From the NCBI GenBank assembly GCA_013115145.1, contig JAAPAO010000285.1:1-43028 (forward strand): DNA of 43,028 nt. Direction: 5' to 3'. Made by a program: the position numbers and the translations under genes. Below, one piece after another: positions 1 to 11,642 of the stretch. Within the stretch, counting starts at the first letter, position 1; every line of letters begins with the position of its first letter. Under the pieces are notes generated by a model. The model did no database searches and was not told the origin of the DNA. It saw only the letters and a list, made by a program, of their open reading frames with translations. The DNA is from Perkinsus chesapeaki (lineage: Eukaryota; Perkinsozoa; Perkinsida; Perkinsidae).

Positions 1-201
1 GAAACGGAAATGAAACCGCGCTCGCATGAGCGAAGCGAAGTATCACAGATATACAAACGTCATGCATCTACAATTTCTGCGCACAGTAGTAATGAACGAT
101 TACCAGTGCGTAAATATATCCGCATACATGAGATTCTTCATATAATCGTTTGACCTCATAATCGTTCTCTCCAGCAGTCGTCCTCGACACTTCCTTCTAA
201 A

Positions 202-2181
202 ATGACACTTCCTTCCCGGAATACTGCCGTCTCATGCTTCATGGGACAGTTGATTATTCTGTACGTATTTATTGGGTGGATTTACATTACTCACCAAGAT
301 CAACCGGATGAACCTAAGATACGGGCATTGCGGCGCGTGCAGGGGGTTAAGGCCCGAGACCTTGTGGACCCGCTTAGCGGCCGACCATCTACGATAGACT
401 TCTTCTTTCCGCATGTTCCTAAGTCCGAACGGGACGTATGGTCATTCATTCAGTGCACTGGCTGGCACCGAAACCGATCCTGCCAAATTGATAATTTTTA
501 CATCCGAGTTGATGAGCCTGTGAATGGGGAGGCCTCCTTGAACCGGTATGTGGTCATACCGGAGGATCAATTCAGAAGGGGAACCTTCCGTCAAGTACCC
601 TATAGTGGTAAAGCACTAACGTCTGAAGATGTTGAACTGCGAGAGGACATCATTGACACTATGATACCGGTGACAGAGCACACCTTATTGGACTGGCTCT
701 CGAAAGGTCTCAGCTATGACGCCAAGCATTGGGCCTATCACGACATCACCATCCTGCGCTTTCCTTCTAGAGAAGCTGTTCAGGCCTGGGCTAAGAGTGT
801 CTCGGGCGGTGTGGAGTTCCACCGGGGCGTATCGGTAACATTCATGCTGTTTTGGGCCCACCAGATCGGCCATGCTCTCTATGACGTCCTATATCCTGCT
901 TATGTGTCCTTGATACGCTTCGGCTACTTCAATGAGCCTGTCAACATCTACCCATTTGCCCTCAATGACTCCCTGGGCCGCGGCCATCAATACGAGGACA
1001 TGATGCGTGTCTTTGCCGGACGTAACTATTGGAGATTGGACGATTTCCCGATCAACACAATGCATCGGTTTGAGAGGATGGTCATGGGTAACAAATACAT
1101 GGGACATAGGAATCCTCAGGTCAACTCGGCCATGCCCGGCTCATACTCCTATGAAAACGCCTTGTACTGGTTCGGTCAGCGCCTGCTGTCTGGCTACGGT
1201 TTCAGAGACCCATCGGTGGCCATGGACCCGGATAAAACGGTGGTGTCGGAATTTGGTAGTGGGGGCTGCCGAGGCGTCATCACCGATAATAAACGCTTCA
1301 CTGAAGAGGATAGGTTAATGCTGATGGACATAGCCTTACGGTCACAGGAGCTCTTCAAATGTAATATAACGTATCTTATATGGCAGGACTACACCTTCGA
1401 AGAGCAGCTGGAGCTATTTGCCAACTCCGACATTTATATCAGTAGCCTAGGCACTGGGATAGTTCGCAGCCATCTGATACGACCTGGTGGGGTTATAGTT
1501 CAACTGGGTTACCTCGAGGAGCTCGGCACACCATTGCGGCGTCACGTCTCGTATAGGGACGTTCATTTTGCTTTGGGGTCGCCTCATCTGTCGACTGTTG
1601 TCTATCCTAGAAAGCTGCTGCAGCTGTATGAGACTTGGCAGTACCAAGCAGTGGTACATTTGATCGATGAGGCGGTTATGTTGGGCAGGAGAGGCTTTGC
1701 AATACCAAGGCCGTTCGAGCTCGGCCTGGCACCGTCCACGAGGGACTGGCTGAATTTTTGTAAGCACGATCCGGAAGGCTGTGATGAAGTAGTAGATCAG
1801 TTCAATGGTGTTAACAGGGAGCCTCGGACATGGCCGTGTGAGGACTGTGCCTGGGTGGACTATATCGGAATCTCGCCAATGTGGACCCCTAAGGGCTGTA
1901 GAGAGGTGGATACGGGCGAACACGTTACGTGCAGGCTGTCTCGAGGGACCTATATGAGCGTTAGTTCTCCTGAGCATAGAGCCTTCGATGCCGATTGCTA
2001 TGCAGCCAAGTTACCAGAGATGCTATTGCTCAAAGACAGACTGCTAGAAGAGGAGGCAGGTCGGTTGGGTAAGACCGTCGATGAGCTTACTCCCGAGGAG
2101 GCAACTAACGCTATGCTCATGGCCGAGCCTCCCGAGTGCCCTTTGGTAATGCCCGATGATATCCCTCTGTGTGATTGCTGA
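202..2181 (+). CDS. GT61/DUF563-like glycosyltransferase, type II membrane protein
   Basis: Single uninterrupted 659-residue frame from an ATG preceded by an A-rich context. A hydrophobic stretch at about residues 13-28 follows a short N-terminus, which suggests a Golgi or ER signal anchor with a lumenal enzyme domain. The middle carries FWAHQIGHALYD (about 217-228), resembling the N-[YI]-G-H-F segment of GT61/DUF563 enzymes. FEEQLELFANSDIYISSLG followed by LIRPGGVIVQLG (about 398-435) matches the family's 'FEEQ..LF..A.V.IG.HGAGL...F.PPG..VIEL' block. Known GT61 members include EOGT and plant xylosyltransferases. The acceptor here cannot be told. The usual HGAG is replaced by SLGT, so it is a divergent member. 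It is one of the few intronless genes in the window. Confidence 0.68.
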   Translation: MTLPSRNTAVSCFMGQLIILYVFIGWIYITHQDQPDEPKIRALRRVQGVKARDLVDPLSGRPSTIDFFFPHVPKSERDVWSFIQCTGWHRNRSCQIDNFYIRVDEPVNGEASLNRYVVIPEDQFRRGTFRQVPYSGKALTSEDVELREDIIDTMIPVTEHTLLDWLSKGLSYDAKHWAYHDITILRFPSREAVQAWAKSVSGGVEFHRGVSVTFMLFWAHQIGHALYDVLYPAYVSLIRFGYFNEPVNIYPFALNDSLGRGHQYEDMMRVFAGRNYWRLDDFPINTMHRFERMVMGNKYMGHRNPQVNSAMPGSYSYENALYWFGQRLLSGYGFRDPSVAMDPDKTVVSEFGSGGCRGVITDNKRFTEEDRLMLMDIALRSQELFKCNITYLIWQDYTFEEQLELFANSDIYISSLGTGIVRSHLIRPGGVIVQLGYLEELGTPLRRHVSYRDVHFALGSPHLSTVVYPRKLLQLYETWQYQAVVHLIDEAVMLGRRGFAIPRPFELGLAPSTRDWLNFCKHDPEGCDEVVDQFNGVNREPRTWPCEDCAWVDYIGISPMWTPKGCREVDTGEHVTCRLSRGTYMSVSSPEHRAFDADCYAAKLPEMLLLKDRLLEEEAGRLGKTVDELTPEEATNAMLMAEPPECPLVMPDDIPLCDC

Positions 2182-2670
2182 GGGTAGGATACGCTTTGGT
2201 TGTGCATGAAAGATTCTTTCATGGTTGCCTTTTGGCCATTCTGTTGTCCTTAAAAAGTTTGTAGTGTTCCAGTTGGGGCAATTTGGTGTCGTCGTCGTGT
2301 AGCTTTTTTATAATAGCGCTTTACATGAGTGTCGAAATGAACGGCATGCCGCCGATCCCTGAGGCTTTCGGTGGGCCAATGGTGAACTATCAGAGTTCTA
2401 GAAAGGATAAACAATACACATCTGAGATAGAACGAATGATTTATGTGTACAATCAAATGGATTGGAAGGCGAAGAAGACTATCACATACAGTAAGCAGCG
2501 GGCGTATCTAAGGTTCACGCGAGGATTTCGAAAGTTTCCTGGCAAAAATTAAGTAGTCCCCTGCCACACCCGTCAGGCATTTCCAGGTCTTGACTTTTCC
2601 TCGTGCTTCGAGTGATTTTTTATTCGTCATTTTCTGACACTTGTCCAGCCATCTCTATTTTGTTGTAATT
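2182..2670. other. Intergenic stretch with one doubtful short ORF
   Basis: This 489-bp gap between the glycosyltransferase and the H+-pyrophosphatase holds the 3' end of the first gene and the presumed leader of the next. The only ORF with some coding look is at 2325-2552. No repeat or structural RNA was seen. Confidence 0.5.
2325..2552 (+). CDS. Doubtful small basic ORF (75 residues)
   Basis: An ATG at 2325 opens a 75-codon frame encoding a basic, tyrosine-rich peptide that ends in RFTRGFRKFPGKN. I do not recognise a family. It sits 143 bp after the glycosyltransferase stop and 119 bp before the proposed H+-pyrophosphatase start, so it could be a small gene, an unspliced 3' UTR segment of the first gene, or chance. 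The basic C-terminus would suit a small ribosomal or nucleic-acid-binding protein, but that is a guess. Confidence 0.25.
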   Translation: MSVEMNGMPPIPEAFGGPMVNYQSSRKDKQYTSEIERMIYVYNQMDWKAKKTITYSKQRAYLRFTRGFRKFPGKN

Positions 2671-5600
2671 ATGTTGTTCAGGTCTCCTTGGTGGATACTT
2701 CAGTCTACTTTTAATTTTTCGGCTCTGTGCGAGCGACTTTGCCACCTTGGCCACGGCCAGCGCCCTCCTCACCAGCATCTATGCCCTTTTCTTTGCCTTC
2801 TGGCTGGCAGCTTTCGTATTTAGGCATGATGAGGTAGCAGTTGTTGCTGTTGCCTACCACTCCTCCTTCACTTCAACTCAGGGTGATGCTGTAATGCAGA
2901 GCATAGCCGATCCTATTCGGGAAGGCAGCGAAGGCTTCTTTGCGGTCCAGTATGGCACCATCGCCAAGATCTCCGTACTGGCCGCCTTCCTGTTATTCAT
3001 GCTATACATTAGTCGAGATGATACCTTCCTGGCTGCGGTGGGCGGTGGAAAAGCCACCAGGTACCATCCCAGTAGCCTTCTGTTGTTCACTTTTATCGCA
3101 GGGTCTCCTCGATTGCCATGGCTCTAATAACAGCCTGTACGTTCCTCATTGGCGCATTTTGCAGTGCATTGGCCGGCTACGCTGGGATGTGGGTCTCGGT
3201 ACGACCATGGCGTGTATGCCTCTCCCCACCACTCGGCTGCCGGTGCTCGCAGGTCCGCGCCAACGTCCGGGTCTCGTCGGCGGCTCGGCGGTGCTACAAT
3301 ACAGCAATTCAATTGTGCTTCCGAGCTGGAGGCTTTGCCTCTCTAGTCAACGTTGCCATGGTCATCGGTGGCCTGTCATTCATCATGATTGTCCTACGAA
3401 TCATCTATCCGACTCTTGAGTGAGGGCTGCCAGCAGCTATACCTCGTCAGGCGTAACCACTACCGTGTCAGGTTCCAGCAGGCTCCTTTACTATTAGTGG
3501 GCTATGGCTTCGGGGCATCTCTTGTGGCCATGTTCGCTCAGTTAGGTGGAGGTAAGTAACCTGTAGCCGTGGAGAAGAAGGTGTAGGCTTATCATTTGAA
3601 AAGCGATGTTGTTTATTTTCCTGTTGTATATTAGGTATTTACACCAAAGGAGCTGATGTCGGGGCAGATCTTGTGGGTAAGGTAGAAGCTGGCATACCCG
3701 AAGACGATCCGCGGAATCCTGCCACCATCGCTGACCTGGTAATCTATTTCCTGAGCTCATACCAACTTTTCGACAAGTCTCGGTGTCCTATCTCATCCAG
3801 GTCGGCGATAATGTGGGTGACTGTGCCGGACAGTGTGCTGACACCTTCGAGTCCATCGCTGCTGAGATCCTCTCGGCCATGATCCTTGGTGGTAGCCTGG
3901 CTGATGAGGGCTCAATGAACAAAGGAGTCACTGCTGGCTTTGTGGCCTTCCCACTGGCGGTGATGCCACACGTTGCTTGCCATGTAGGAGCAGCTCAGTT
4001 GGTCAGGTGCACTGTATGGATATGGTCGTGTCCTCGGTGGGGATGATGTTGATTCGGGCAAAGAAGGGTATGCCGACCCATAGTGCTAAGGACACAGCTG
4101 ATGAAGACCCAATGAAGATCATGAAACGGGCGTAGGTGCTGGTGATCACGGCGAGAATTTCGTGGCGCAGCGGTCATTGTGGTGCTACTCAGATACTCCG
4201 TGACCCTTTTCCTTGCTACTATTGGCTTTCTTATTTTATGTCGATCCTTCCTATGGGTGCCCAACACCAGTTCATGGGCATGGTTCTTCGGATGTGGTGC
4301 AGTAGGCATGACCTGCTCTTACCTCTTTGTCATTATAACTCAGTACTACACCGACTACGAGTACGACGACTTCATCGCAACACCCCCTTTTATTATTACC
4401 TTTTCAGGCACAATAAGGTTCGCTCTATAGCCTATGCTTCGACCACAGGACCAGCTACCAACATCATTGCCGGTAAGCTAGTAAGCCTCCCACCACACAA
4501 GCAGCTCACCTCCACACTCAGGCATGGCGGTGGGGTTGGAGTCCACAGCAGCACCGGTCCTGTGCATTTCCGTAGCGCTAGTCTCGAGCTACTATATGGG
4601 TAAGCTCTAGTGTCCTTGCTTTGTTGGTTACGATTGATCAGGTATGCAAGCCACAGCGGGTGTTGTGCCGGCCTCGGAAGCTGCCGTCTCGGGTCTTTTC
4701 GGCACGGCCGTCGCCACCATGGGCATGCTATCTACCGCAGTCTTCGTGCTGGCCATGAGCAACTTCGGCCCCATTGCGGACAACGCAGGTGGCATAGTCG
4801 AAATGAGCCAACAGGTGAGGTGGCCGTGATCACTGCCGTGATGGCTTGCCCTCCTCAGGCGGAGGAGGTTCGCCTCATCACAGACAAGTTGGATGCAGTT
4901 GGCAATGTGACAAAGGCCAACACTAAAGGGTTCTCGGTTGGCACGGCGGCTCTTGCCTGCTTTTTACTCTTCGCTGCCTTCATGGACGAGGTCAGTGTGT
5001 ATACCAACAAAAAGTGAGCACGAGTCAGCCAGTGGTCGCCACCGCTGATGTCCCTTTTAGATTCGAGTCGGTCGATCTGGCTCGCTGTGAAGTATTTGTC
5101 GGAGGTATACTGGGCGCCTGTCTAGTATTCCTCTTCGCGGCCTGGGCCATGAATGCTGTGGGTAGAGCAGCGGCGCAAGTTGTTACCGAGGTAGCCAGCA
5201 CCTGTCGTAGGTCAATTGTGCAATCTGTCCCCCTCAGGTGCGTCGGCAATTTAAAGAGCGTCCGGGAATCATGAACTGGAGCGAGAAGCCCGACTACTAC
5301 ACCTGTATTGCCATCGTCAGCCGCTCCGCTCTGAGGGAGATGATCCGCCCCGGCGCTCTGGCAGCTCTTTCGCCCGTCATCGTAGGTTTCGTTTTCCGGT
5401 AAGCCTTTCCGTTATCCGGCTCTCGCTGGTCACCTCGCGCTGTTCAGAGTCATCGGCTCGTATAGAGGTGACCCGACCCTTGGGGCGCAGGTCATTGCAG
5501 CGTTCCTTATGTTCTCAACGGCCACTGGTATACTAATGGCCCTTTTCCTTAACAACGCCGGTGGTGCCTGGGACAACGCTAAGAAGTGCGCTGTTAGAGT

Positions 5601-5896
5601 CAGGGATGGGCCATACCGCTCCCTCCGCAGGTACATCGAGATCACAGGGTGCCACGGTGGTAAGAACTCAGAAGCCCACAAGGCTTCGGTGGTTGGTGAT
5701 ACAGTTGGCGATCCATGCAAGGACACAGCGGGCCCCAGCGTCCATGTCCTTATCAAGGTGAAGCTCGATCTTGCCGCTTATTATTGATGTCATCTCTCAG
5801 CTCGTTTCCACTGTGACGATGGTCCTAACGCCGGTCTTCTGTGGCCAAATAGCCACTGGCTCCGGCGGTGTCGCTGGTGCTGGTATCATACCGTAG
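2671..5896 (+). CDS. K+-independent (type II) membrane H+-translocating pyrophosphatase
   Basis: Couples PPi hydrolysis to H+ pumping into acidic vacuoles. About 765 residues in 19 exons: 2671-2681, 2734-2833, 2882-3060, 3102-3198, 3253-3419, 3472-3551, 3635-3738, 3801-3959, 4007-4131, 4193-4360, 4408-4472, 4522-4599, 4642-4814, 4859-4998, 5061-5190, 5238-5398, 5448-5585, 5631-5757, 5801-5896. Family signatures are all present: [48 protein letters not shown] with [16 protein letters not shown], and [16 protein letters not shown]. The potassium-dependence site reads [11 protein letters not shown]; Lys there (instead of Ala) marks K+-independent enzymes. The usual ADNVGDNV is ADLVGDNV here, at a splice junction. 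The first two exons are the least certain part: no ATG lies in frame in exon 2, so the start at 2671 rests on a 52-nt intron with a GAG acceptor. Confidence 0.93.
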
Positions 5897-6100
5897 ATGT
5901 CGGCATAGTTTCATGTTAATAACTATGGGCTGCTGCTGATGATGACGGAGGTGGTGATGGATAGTGAAGATGATCATCATGTGCCCAATAACAACACTTT
6001 TCATTAATCAGTATTATACTTTATCTGCTCGGGCTCACCGAGGCACCGCCTAACACTCGTTGCGTTTCTCGCTTCTCCGACATTCTTATCAGTCCTTTTT

Positions 6101-7456
6101 ATGCGGGATCGTCACAAGCGCCCACCGTCAGGGCGGCAGGAGCGTCGATCGGTCCTCGGTGGCCTAACTTTGCTACTGACCATCTCCGTTCTTCTCTGTT
6201 ACGGTATTGGTCAGCTGTTCCTGGCCCCACCGGCTCACAAACCGATGGCTTGGGGCCCTGCTCTAGGGCCTGTGGTATCCACTAACACTGCGTCGACCAG
6301 GGCAATCGGTTGGTCTTGGGGCTCTACAGCGGCAGTGATGGCGGCAGCCGTCATCGCTGTGGGAGCGGTGGCTCGGAGGGCCACACTGGAACTCTTTTCG
6401 CCAGCCAAGGTGAACACCTTCCTGAAAATCACAGGTAAGGCGGGAGGCTGGAATCACAGGATTGTCTGGCCAGGCCACCACAGTACTCTCTTCAGGCCGC
6501 ACCGAGCCGCCGAACTCGATGCACACAATGGTGTCCCAGTTCCATACGATCAGTCTGGGGGACTGGATGAAGATATCTACCATTGATGGCAGCAAGGACA
6601 CTCTGCAATGTGATGACCCTAGTGTCCCCACTGACGAGCGTAACCTTGTTCTCAAGGCATTCGGGTTGTTCCGGCAGAAGACCGGCTCCGAGCAGCATTT
6701 CAGTGGTGAGTAAAACAATACTGTACTGGATGTCAAACTGTCATCTCAGTGTTACTTACCAAACGATGCCCTAATCAAGCCGGTCTGGGCGGAGGCAGTT
6801 CCAACGGCGCCACCGCCCTATGGGCTGCAAACCGTCTCACTCACTACGGCGCCGATGATGAGACCTTGGCCAGATGGTCCAGAGAGGTGCGACCACTGGC
6901 TTTCTTTACATTCCTATTTATATATTCTCAGCTCGGTAGTGATCTTCCCTTCTTCCTGGCGAGCCGTGGGGCAGCCCTCTGCAGTGGCGTTGGCGATGAA
7001 GTCTTCCCGATGACACCAGAGGCCATTGGAGGCAGCGGTGGCATGGTCTTCGTTAAACCTCCCTTTGGTAAAGTTTATGTGCAGGGTGCTTCATCTTCAT
7101 CCGGCATTCATCTGTCAGGCCTACCGACACCAGCAGTCTACAAGGAGTACGCTAGAGGCCATGGCCCATCTCCTCGACCGCTCAATGATTTAACCAGAGG
7201 AGCTGTCGAGTTGAGACCGGAGCTGCTGGACATGGCCAAAGACATGGAGGAGATAATGGGACTCAAAGGGGTCTCCATGTCCGGCAGCGGCAGCTGCCTA
7301 TTCGGCTACGGCAAGCCTGATGATGTTGAAAAGTTCAAGAGCAAGTATCCTGGTGTAGCAGTATGGCCTGATATCGTTCCGGTATTCCGCAAGGCAGATG
7401 AGTGGTACAGCGCCTCCGAGGGAAGCAGCACTGATAGTTTTGTTTCTATTGTGTGA
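6101..7456 (+). CDS. ispE: 4-diphosphocytidyl-2-C-methyl-D-erythritol kinase, plastid-targeted
   Basis: Phosphorylates CDP-ME in the MEP isoprenoid pathway, expected to act in a relict plastid. Four exons: 6101-6434, 6496-6705, 6750-6886, 6932-7456, giving 401 residues. GHMP-kinase landmarks are the N-terminal SPAKVNTFLKITG (about 101-113), HTISLGDWM, the glycine-rich ATP loop AGLGGGSSNGA, and the C-terminal MSGSGSCLFG. About 100 residues precede the kinase: a basic start, a hydrophobic segment LTLLLTISVLLCYG (about 23-36) and an Ala/Ser/Thr-rich stretch with a second hydrophobic run. This fits a signal-plus-transit leader for a complex plastid. Bacterial IspE is about 280-290 residues, so the extra length is the leader. 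The gene follows the H+-PPase on the same strand by 204 bp. Confidence 0.94.
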
Positions 7457-7561
7457 GATCCACTATATGTTGCGTTATCGAGTACGGAGACAAAGCCCTC
7501 ACACGACCGTTGCCGCAGCGAAGTGTACAAGAGACAGTCCCTCGTCAGTTGGCTCCTTCAG

Positions 7562-8998
<1,437 letters not shown>

Positions 8999-9200
8999 CT
9001 TACGTTTCTATACCTCACTTTATCTTGTGTCGACCATTTGATTGCTCAGCTTTCCGTAGAATGGAAACCCTTGTAAAAGAGGCTATCCCGTAGTTGGATG
9101 AAATGCTGTGTCCACCAGGAAGGGCTCGTACTCTAAGCCAGCATGCCTTCCCTTTATAATTAGACCCGATAGGTTCAGTTCAGTTCCTTATTTATTACCC

Positions 9201-11090
9201 ATGTTCCTTTACGTTCAGCTCGTCGCTACTCTCCTACCTCTAACCTTGACCTGCACTACCATAGTAGTCTCAAAAGGTGCCTCTAAGACTGGCATTCCCA
9301 TGGTTGCTCACACGGCTGATTGCTCAGAATGTGACACTCGGTTGGGTTTGATACCCCCTAGAGACCACAGTCCTCGTGATGTTCATGCCGTCTATGGTGT
9401 TGGCCATATCTACCCTCGGACATGGTCGAAGCGTGCGGCTATCTACGACGACCCTAATCATCAGCCAACTGGCGTCAATGCTACCGTCCCTGAAGTTCAA
9501 CATACGTACGGCTATTGGGAGTCCGAGTACGGTATGATGAACGAGCACGGTCTGGCAATGGGCGAGTCTACCACGGAGGTCAGCGTGCCCGGCAAGCCTG
9601 GTGTGGACCTAAAGGATCCCGTCAGTGGCGAGCTCGGTCAAGCGGTGTTTTCTATTCGAGAGCTGACAATGATCGGGCTCGAGCGCTGCAAGACCGCTGT
9701 ATGTGCCGTTTCAACTATGGGAGCCATGGCAGAGAAGTACGGCTTCTATCCCGAGAACTGGCAGACTGGTGAGAGCCTCACGATTGTTGATGCTGTTGGT
9801 GATGGCTGGATCTTTCATATAGCCCAAGACTCCACGGGGGAATCGGCCGTATGGGCTGCCCAGAGAGTCCCTGACGGTCATGTAGCAGCCATAGCCAATC
9901 AGTACACCATTAAAGACATACCAGAGTTCCCTAATGATGACTACATGTTCTCCTCCAACCTTCGCTCAGAGGCTTTGGCCTTGGGCTTATGGAACGGCCA
10001 GGAGCCTTTCAGTTGGGTCAGAGTCTATGGCACTGTTAGCTTGCAGTTGCCTATGTACACTAGTGTTAGGATATGGAATGTATTCCGCCACGCAGCTCCC
10101 GATCACGTTGTTGACTTTCACGAGAATCCCTTCGATCTCCCCTTCTCGGTGCCAGCTGACCATCTCCTCGACCTTGAGGACGTAATGGCTATCTATCGTG
10201 ACAACTACGAGGGTACCCAATTCGACTTAACCCAAGGGATCTTGGCTGGCCCATTTCATAGCCCTTACCGTCTTGAAGGTGGCGTCGGTGAGAAGGAAGT
10301 CCCGGGCCAGTTCGCGCGCGGTATATCTATCCCTCGAACGGCCTATACCATGATCGGCTATCCCGACCCTGAGAACCTGGTTCTCTACTACAGCGAAGAC
10401 GCTCCGGCCACCAGCCTGTTCGTGCCTTTCCTCTGCAAGACCCTATCTGAGGCGGCAGGCATGGAGCTCAGCAAAACCTCCAGTTTGTACGCTAAACCGT
10501 TTCAAGTAGGATACAAGGGAGACTTCTCCAACGCCAAGGAGACCGCCTGGTGGGCCTTCGATTTCGTGGCTAATTGGATGGATGCTAACTATGTTAATAT
10601 GTCTCAAGAGTTCGTCAAACCTGCTATAAGCTACTGGCAGCCTAAGCTACTAGAAGCTGCCGCCTCCAAGTCGACTGATACCTGCAAAGCTATTCAGGAG
10701 CATGTTGTGAAGTATTGGTGGAACCTTTCTGACACCCTCGTGGTTCGCTATAATGACGGTTTCTACAACTTCCCTCCCAGTAACCCAGCTGCCGTTGAGC
10801 ACATTGGCTACCCGGCAGACTATCTTGCTATGATCGGCTACAACAACTACTTCTACTCACCCCAGTACGTTCAGCCAGCTCAGTCGACAATGGCTGCTGA
10901 AGATGTCGCGGCGAAGCATTCGACCATTCGAACCTTCCTCATTCTCATACTTGGAGGAATAATTGGACTTATTACTGGCCTCAATATGGAGAAGCATCGT
11001 CGACGTCGAGACCGATTGGCTTCTTCATCCAACTCCGCCACCACAACCCCACAAACCGGCTATACTCGTTTAATAAACTCTACTGTATAA
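9201..11090 (+). CDS. Peptidase family C69-like dipeptidase, secretory, C-terminal membrane anchor
   Basis: Intronless. I chose the ATG at 9201 (629 residues) because it opens directly into a signal peptide, MFLYVQLVATLLPLTLT, followed by Cys-Thr-Thr. In C69 peptidases (Ntn-hydrolase fold, e.g. Lactobacillus PepD) this Cys becomes the N-terminal nucleophile after processing. The next segment, IVVSKGASKTGIPMVAHTADCS, matches the family's 'G..AS.DG..M.ART.D'. Further support: YGMMNEHGLAMGEST and ESLTIVDAVGDGWIFHIAQD. A hydrophobic span, FLILILGGIIGLITGL (about 595-610), lies near the C-terminus followed by RRRR, so the enzyme is probably anchored facing the secretory lumen or cell surface. An upstream GTG-started extension to 9108 lacks an ATG and is not used. 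Confidence 0.85.
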   Translation: MFLYVQLVATLLPLTLTCTTIVVSKGASKTGIPMVAHTADCSECDTRLGLIPPRDHSPRDVHAVYGVGHIYPRTWSKRAAIYDDPNHQPTGVNATVPEVQHTYGYWESEYGMMNEHGLAMGESTTEVSVPGKPGVDLKDPVSGELGQAVFSIRELTMIGLERCKTAVCAVSTMGAMAEKYGFYPENWQTGESLTIVDAVGDGWIFHIAQDSTGESAVWAAQRVPDGHVAAIANQYTIKDIPEFPNDDYMFSSNLRSEALALGLWNGQEPFSWVRVYGTVSLQLPMYTSVRIWNVFRHAAPDHVVDFHENPFDLPFSVPADHLLDLEDVMAIYRDNYEGTQFDLTQGILAGPFHSPYRLEGGVGEKEVPGQFARGISIPRTAYTMIGYPDPENLVLYYSEDAPATSLFVPFLCKTLSEAAGMELSKTSSLYAKPFQVGYKGDFSNAKETAWWAFDFVANWMDANYVNMSQEFVKPAISYWQPKLLEAAASKSTDTCKAIQEHVVKYWWNLSDTLVVRYNDGFYNFPPSNPAAVEHIGYPADYLAMIGYNNYFYSPQYVQPAQSTMAAEDVAAKHSTIRTFLILILGGIIGLITGLNMEKHRRRRDRLASSSNSATTTPQTGYTRLINSTV

Positions 11091-11642
11091 GTACTTTATT
11101 TTCGTAGAATAATTCGCCCCAGGGCGACCCTTCATTAATACTATTTTCATCACATATTAAGTCTGCTCAGTGGCAGTTCTGTCCGTACAAGAGCCCCACC
11201 AAGCCGTGGCTCCGCCCCTTGCCTCTGAGTGATCATCACAATTTATGAGTCCTATGCATTCGCTGTCTCAATGATGTTCGAACGTCAATTTCTCAGCGCT
11301 GTCTTACTCTTTGTGGATGTCTTTGAGTTTTAAGTAAATCTTGGTTATTCGTGTAAAGAGCTCACACTCTAGCCGAACAGGTGTCCAAATAACAAGCAAG
11401 CAGTCGAGCAAGCAGCAAGCATAAGCAGTAAGCATTCCAGTAAGCAAGCAGTCAAGTTTATCGATGGACCTTTACGATGTGCTCACCGAGATGTCTCCGT
11501 ATATTCCACGGAACTAATCCAAGGGCAGCTCAAAGCTCAGAAGAGAATCCTTTAGCCGGCGGTGGTAATTCGGCGAGGACGAGTATATATCCCGACACTG
11601 CTGTTTTCACTCGAACTCAACTCCTGACTCTTCTCACACCGA
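11091..11642. other. Convergent 3' intergenic region
   Basis: Lies between the + strand C69 peptidase and the - strand WW/B-box gene, both ending here. It holds an AAGCA-rich repeat at 11393-11456 and no convincing ORF. Confidence 0.6.
11393..11456. repeat. Degenerate AAGCAGT/AAGCA tandem array
   Basis: About eight imperfect copies of (CA)AGCAAGC(AGT) occur in 64 bp between two convergent genes. Copies vary in spacing, so this looks like a slipped low-complexity array and not a structured element. Confidence 0.6.

Noticed and set aside
1447-1977. 176-codon ORF on the minus strand within the first gene
   Set aside because: It is antisense to a long plus-strand frame with glycosyltransferase motifs, has no recognisable domain, and its composition looks like a mirror of coding sequence.
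2682-2703. A 22-nt first intron in the H+-PPase
   Set aside because: It keeps the frame, but a 52-nt intron using the acceptor at 2733 also does and fits the intron sizes of this genome better.
9108-9200. N-terminal extension of the C69 peptidase from a GTG
   Set aside because: There is no ATG in the extension, and the ATG at 9201 opens a proper signal peptide ending at the catalytic Cys.
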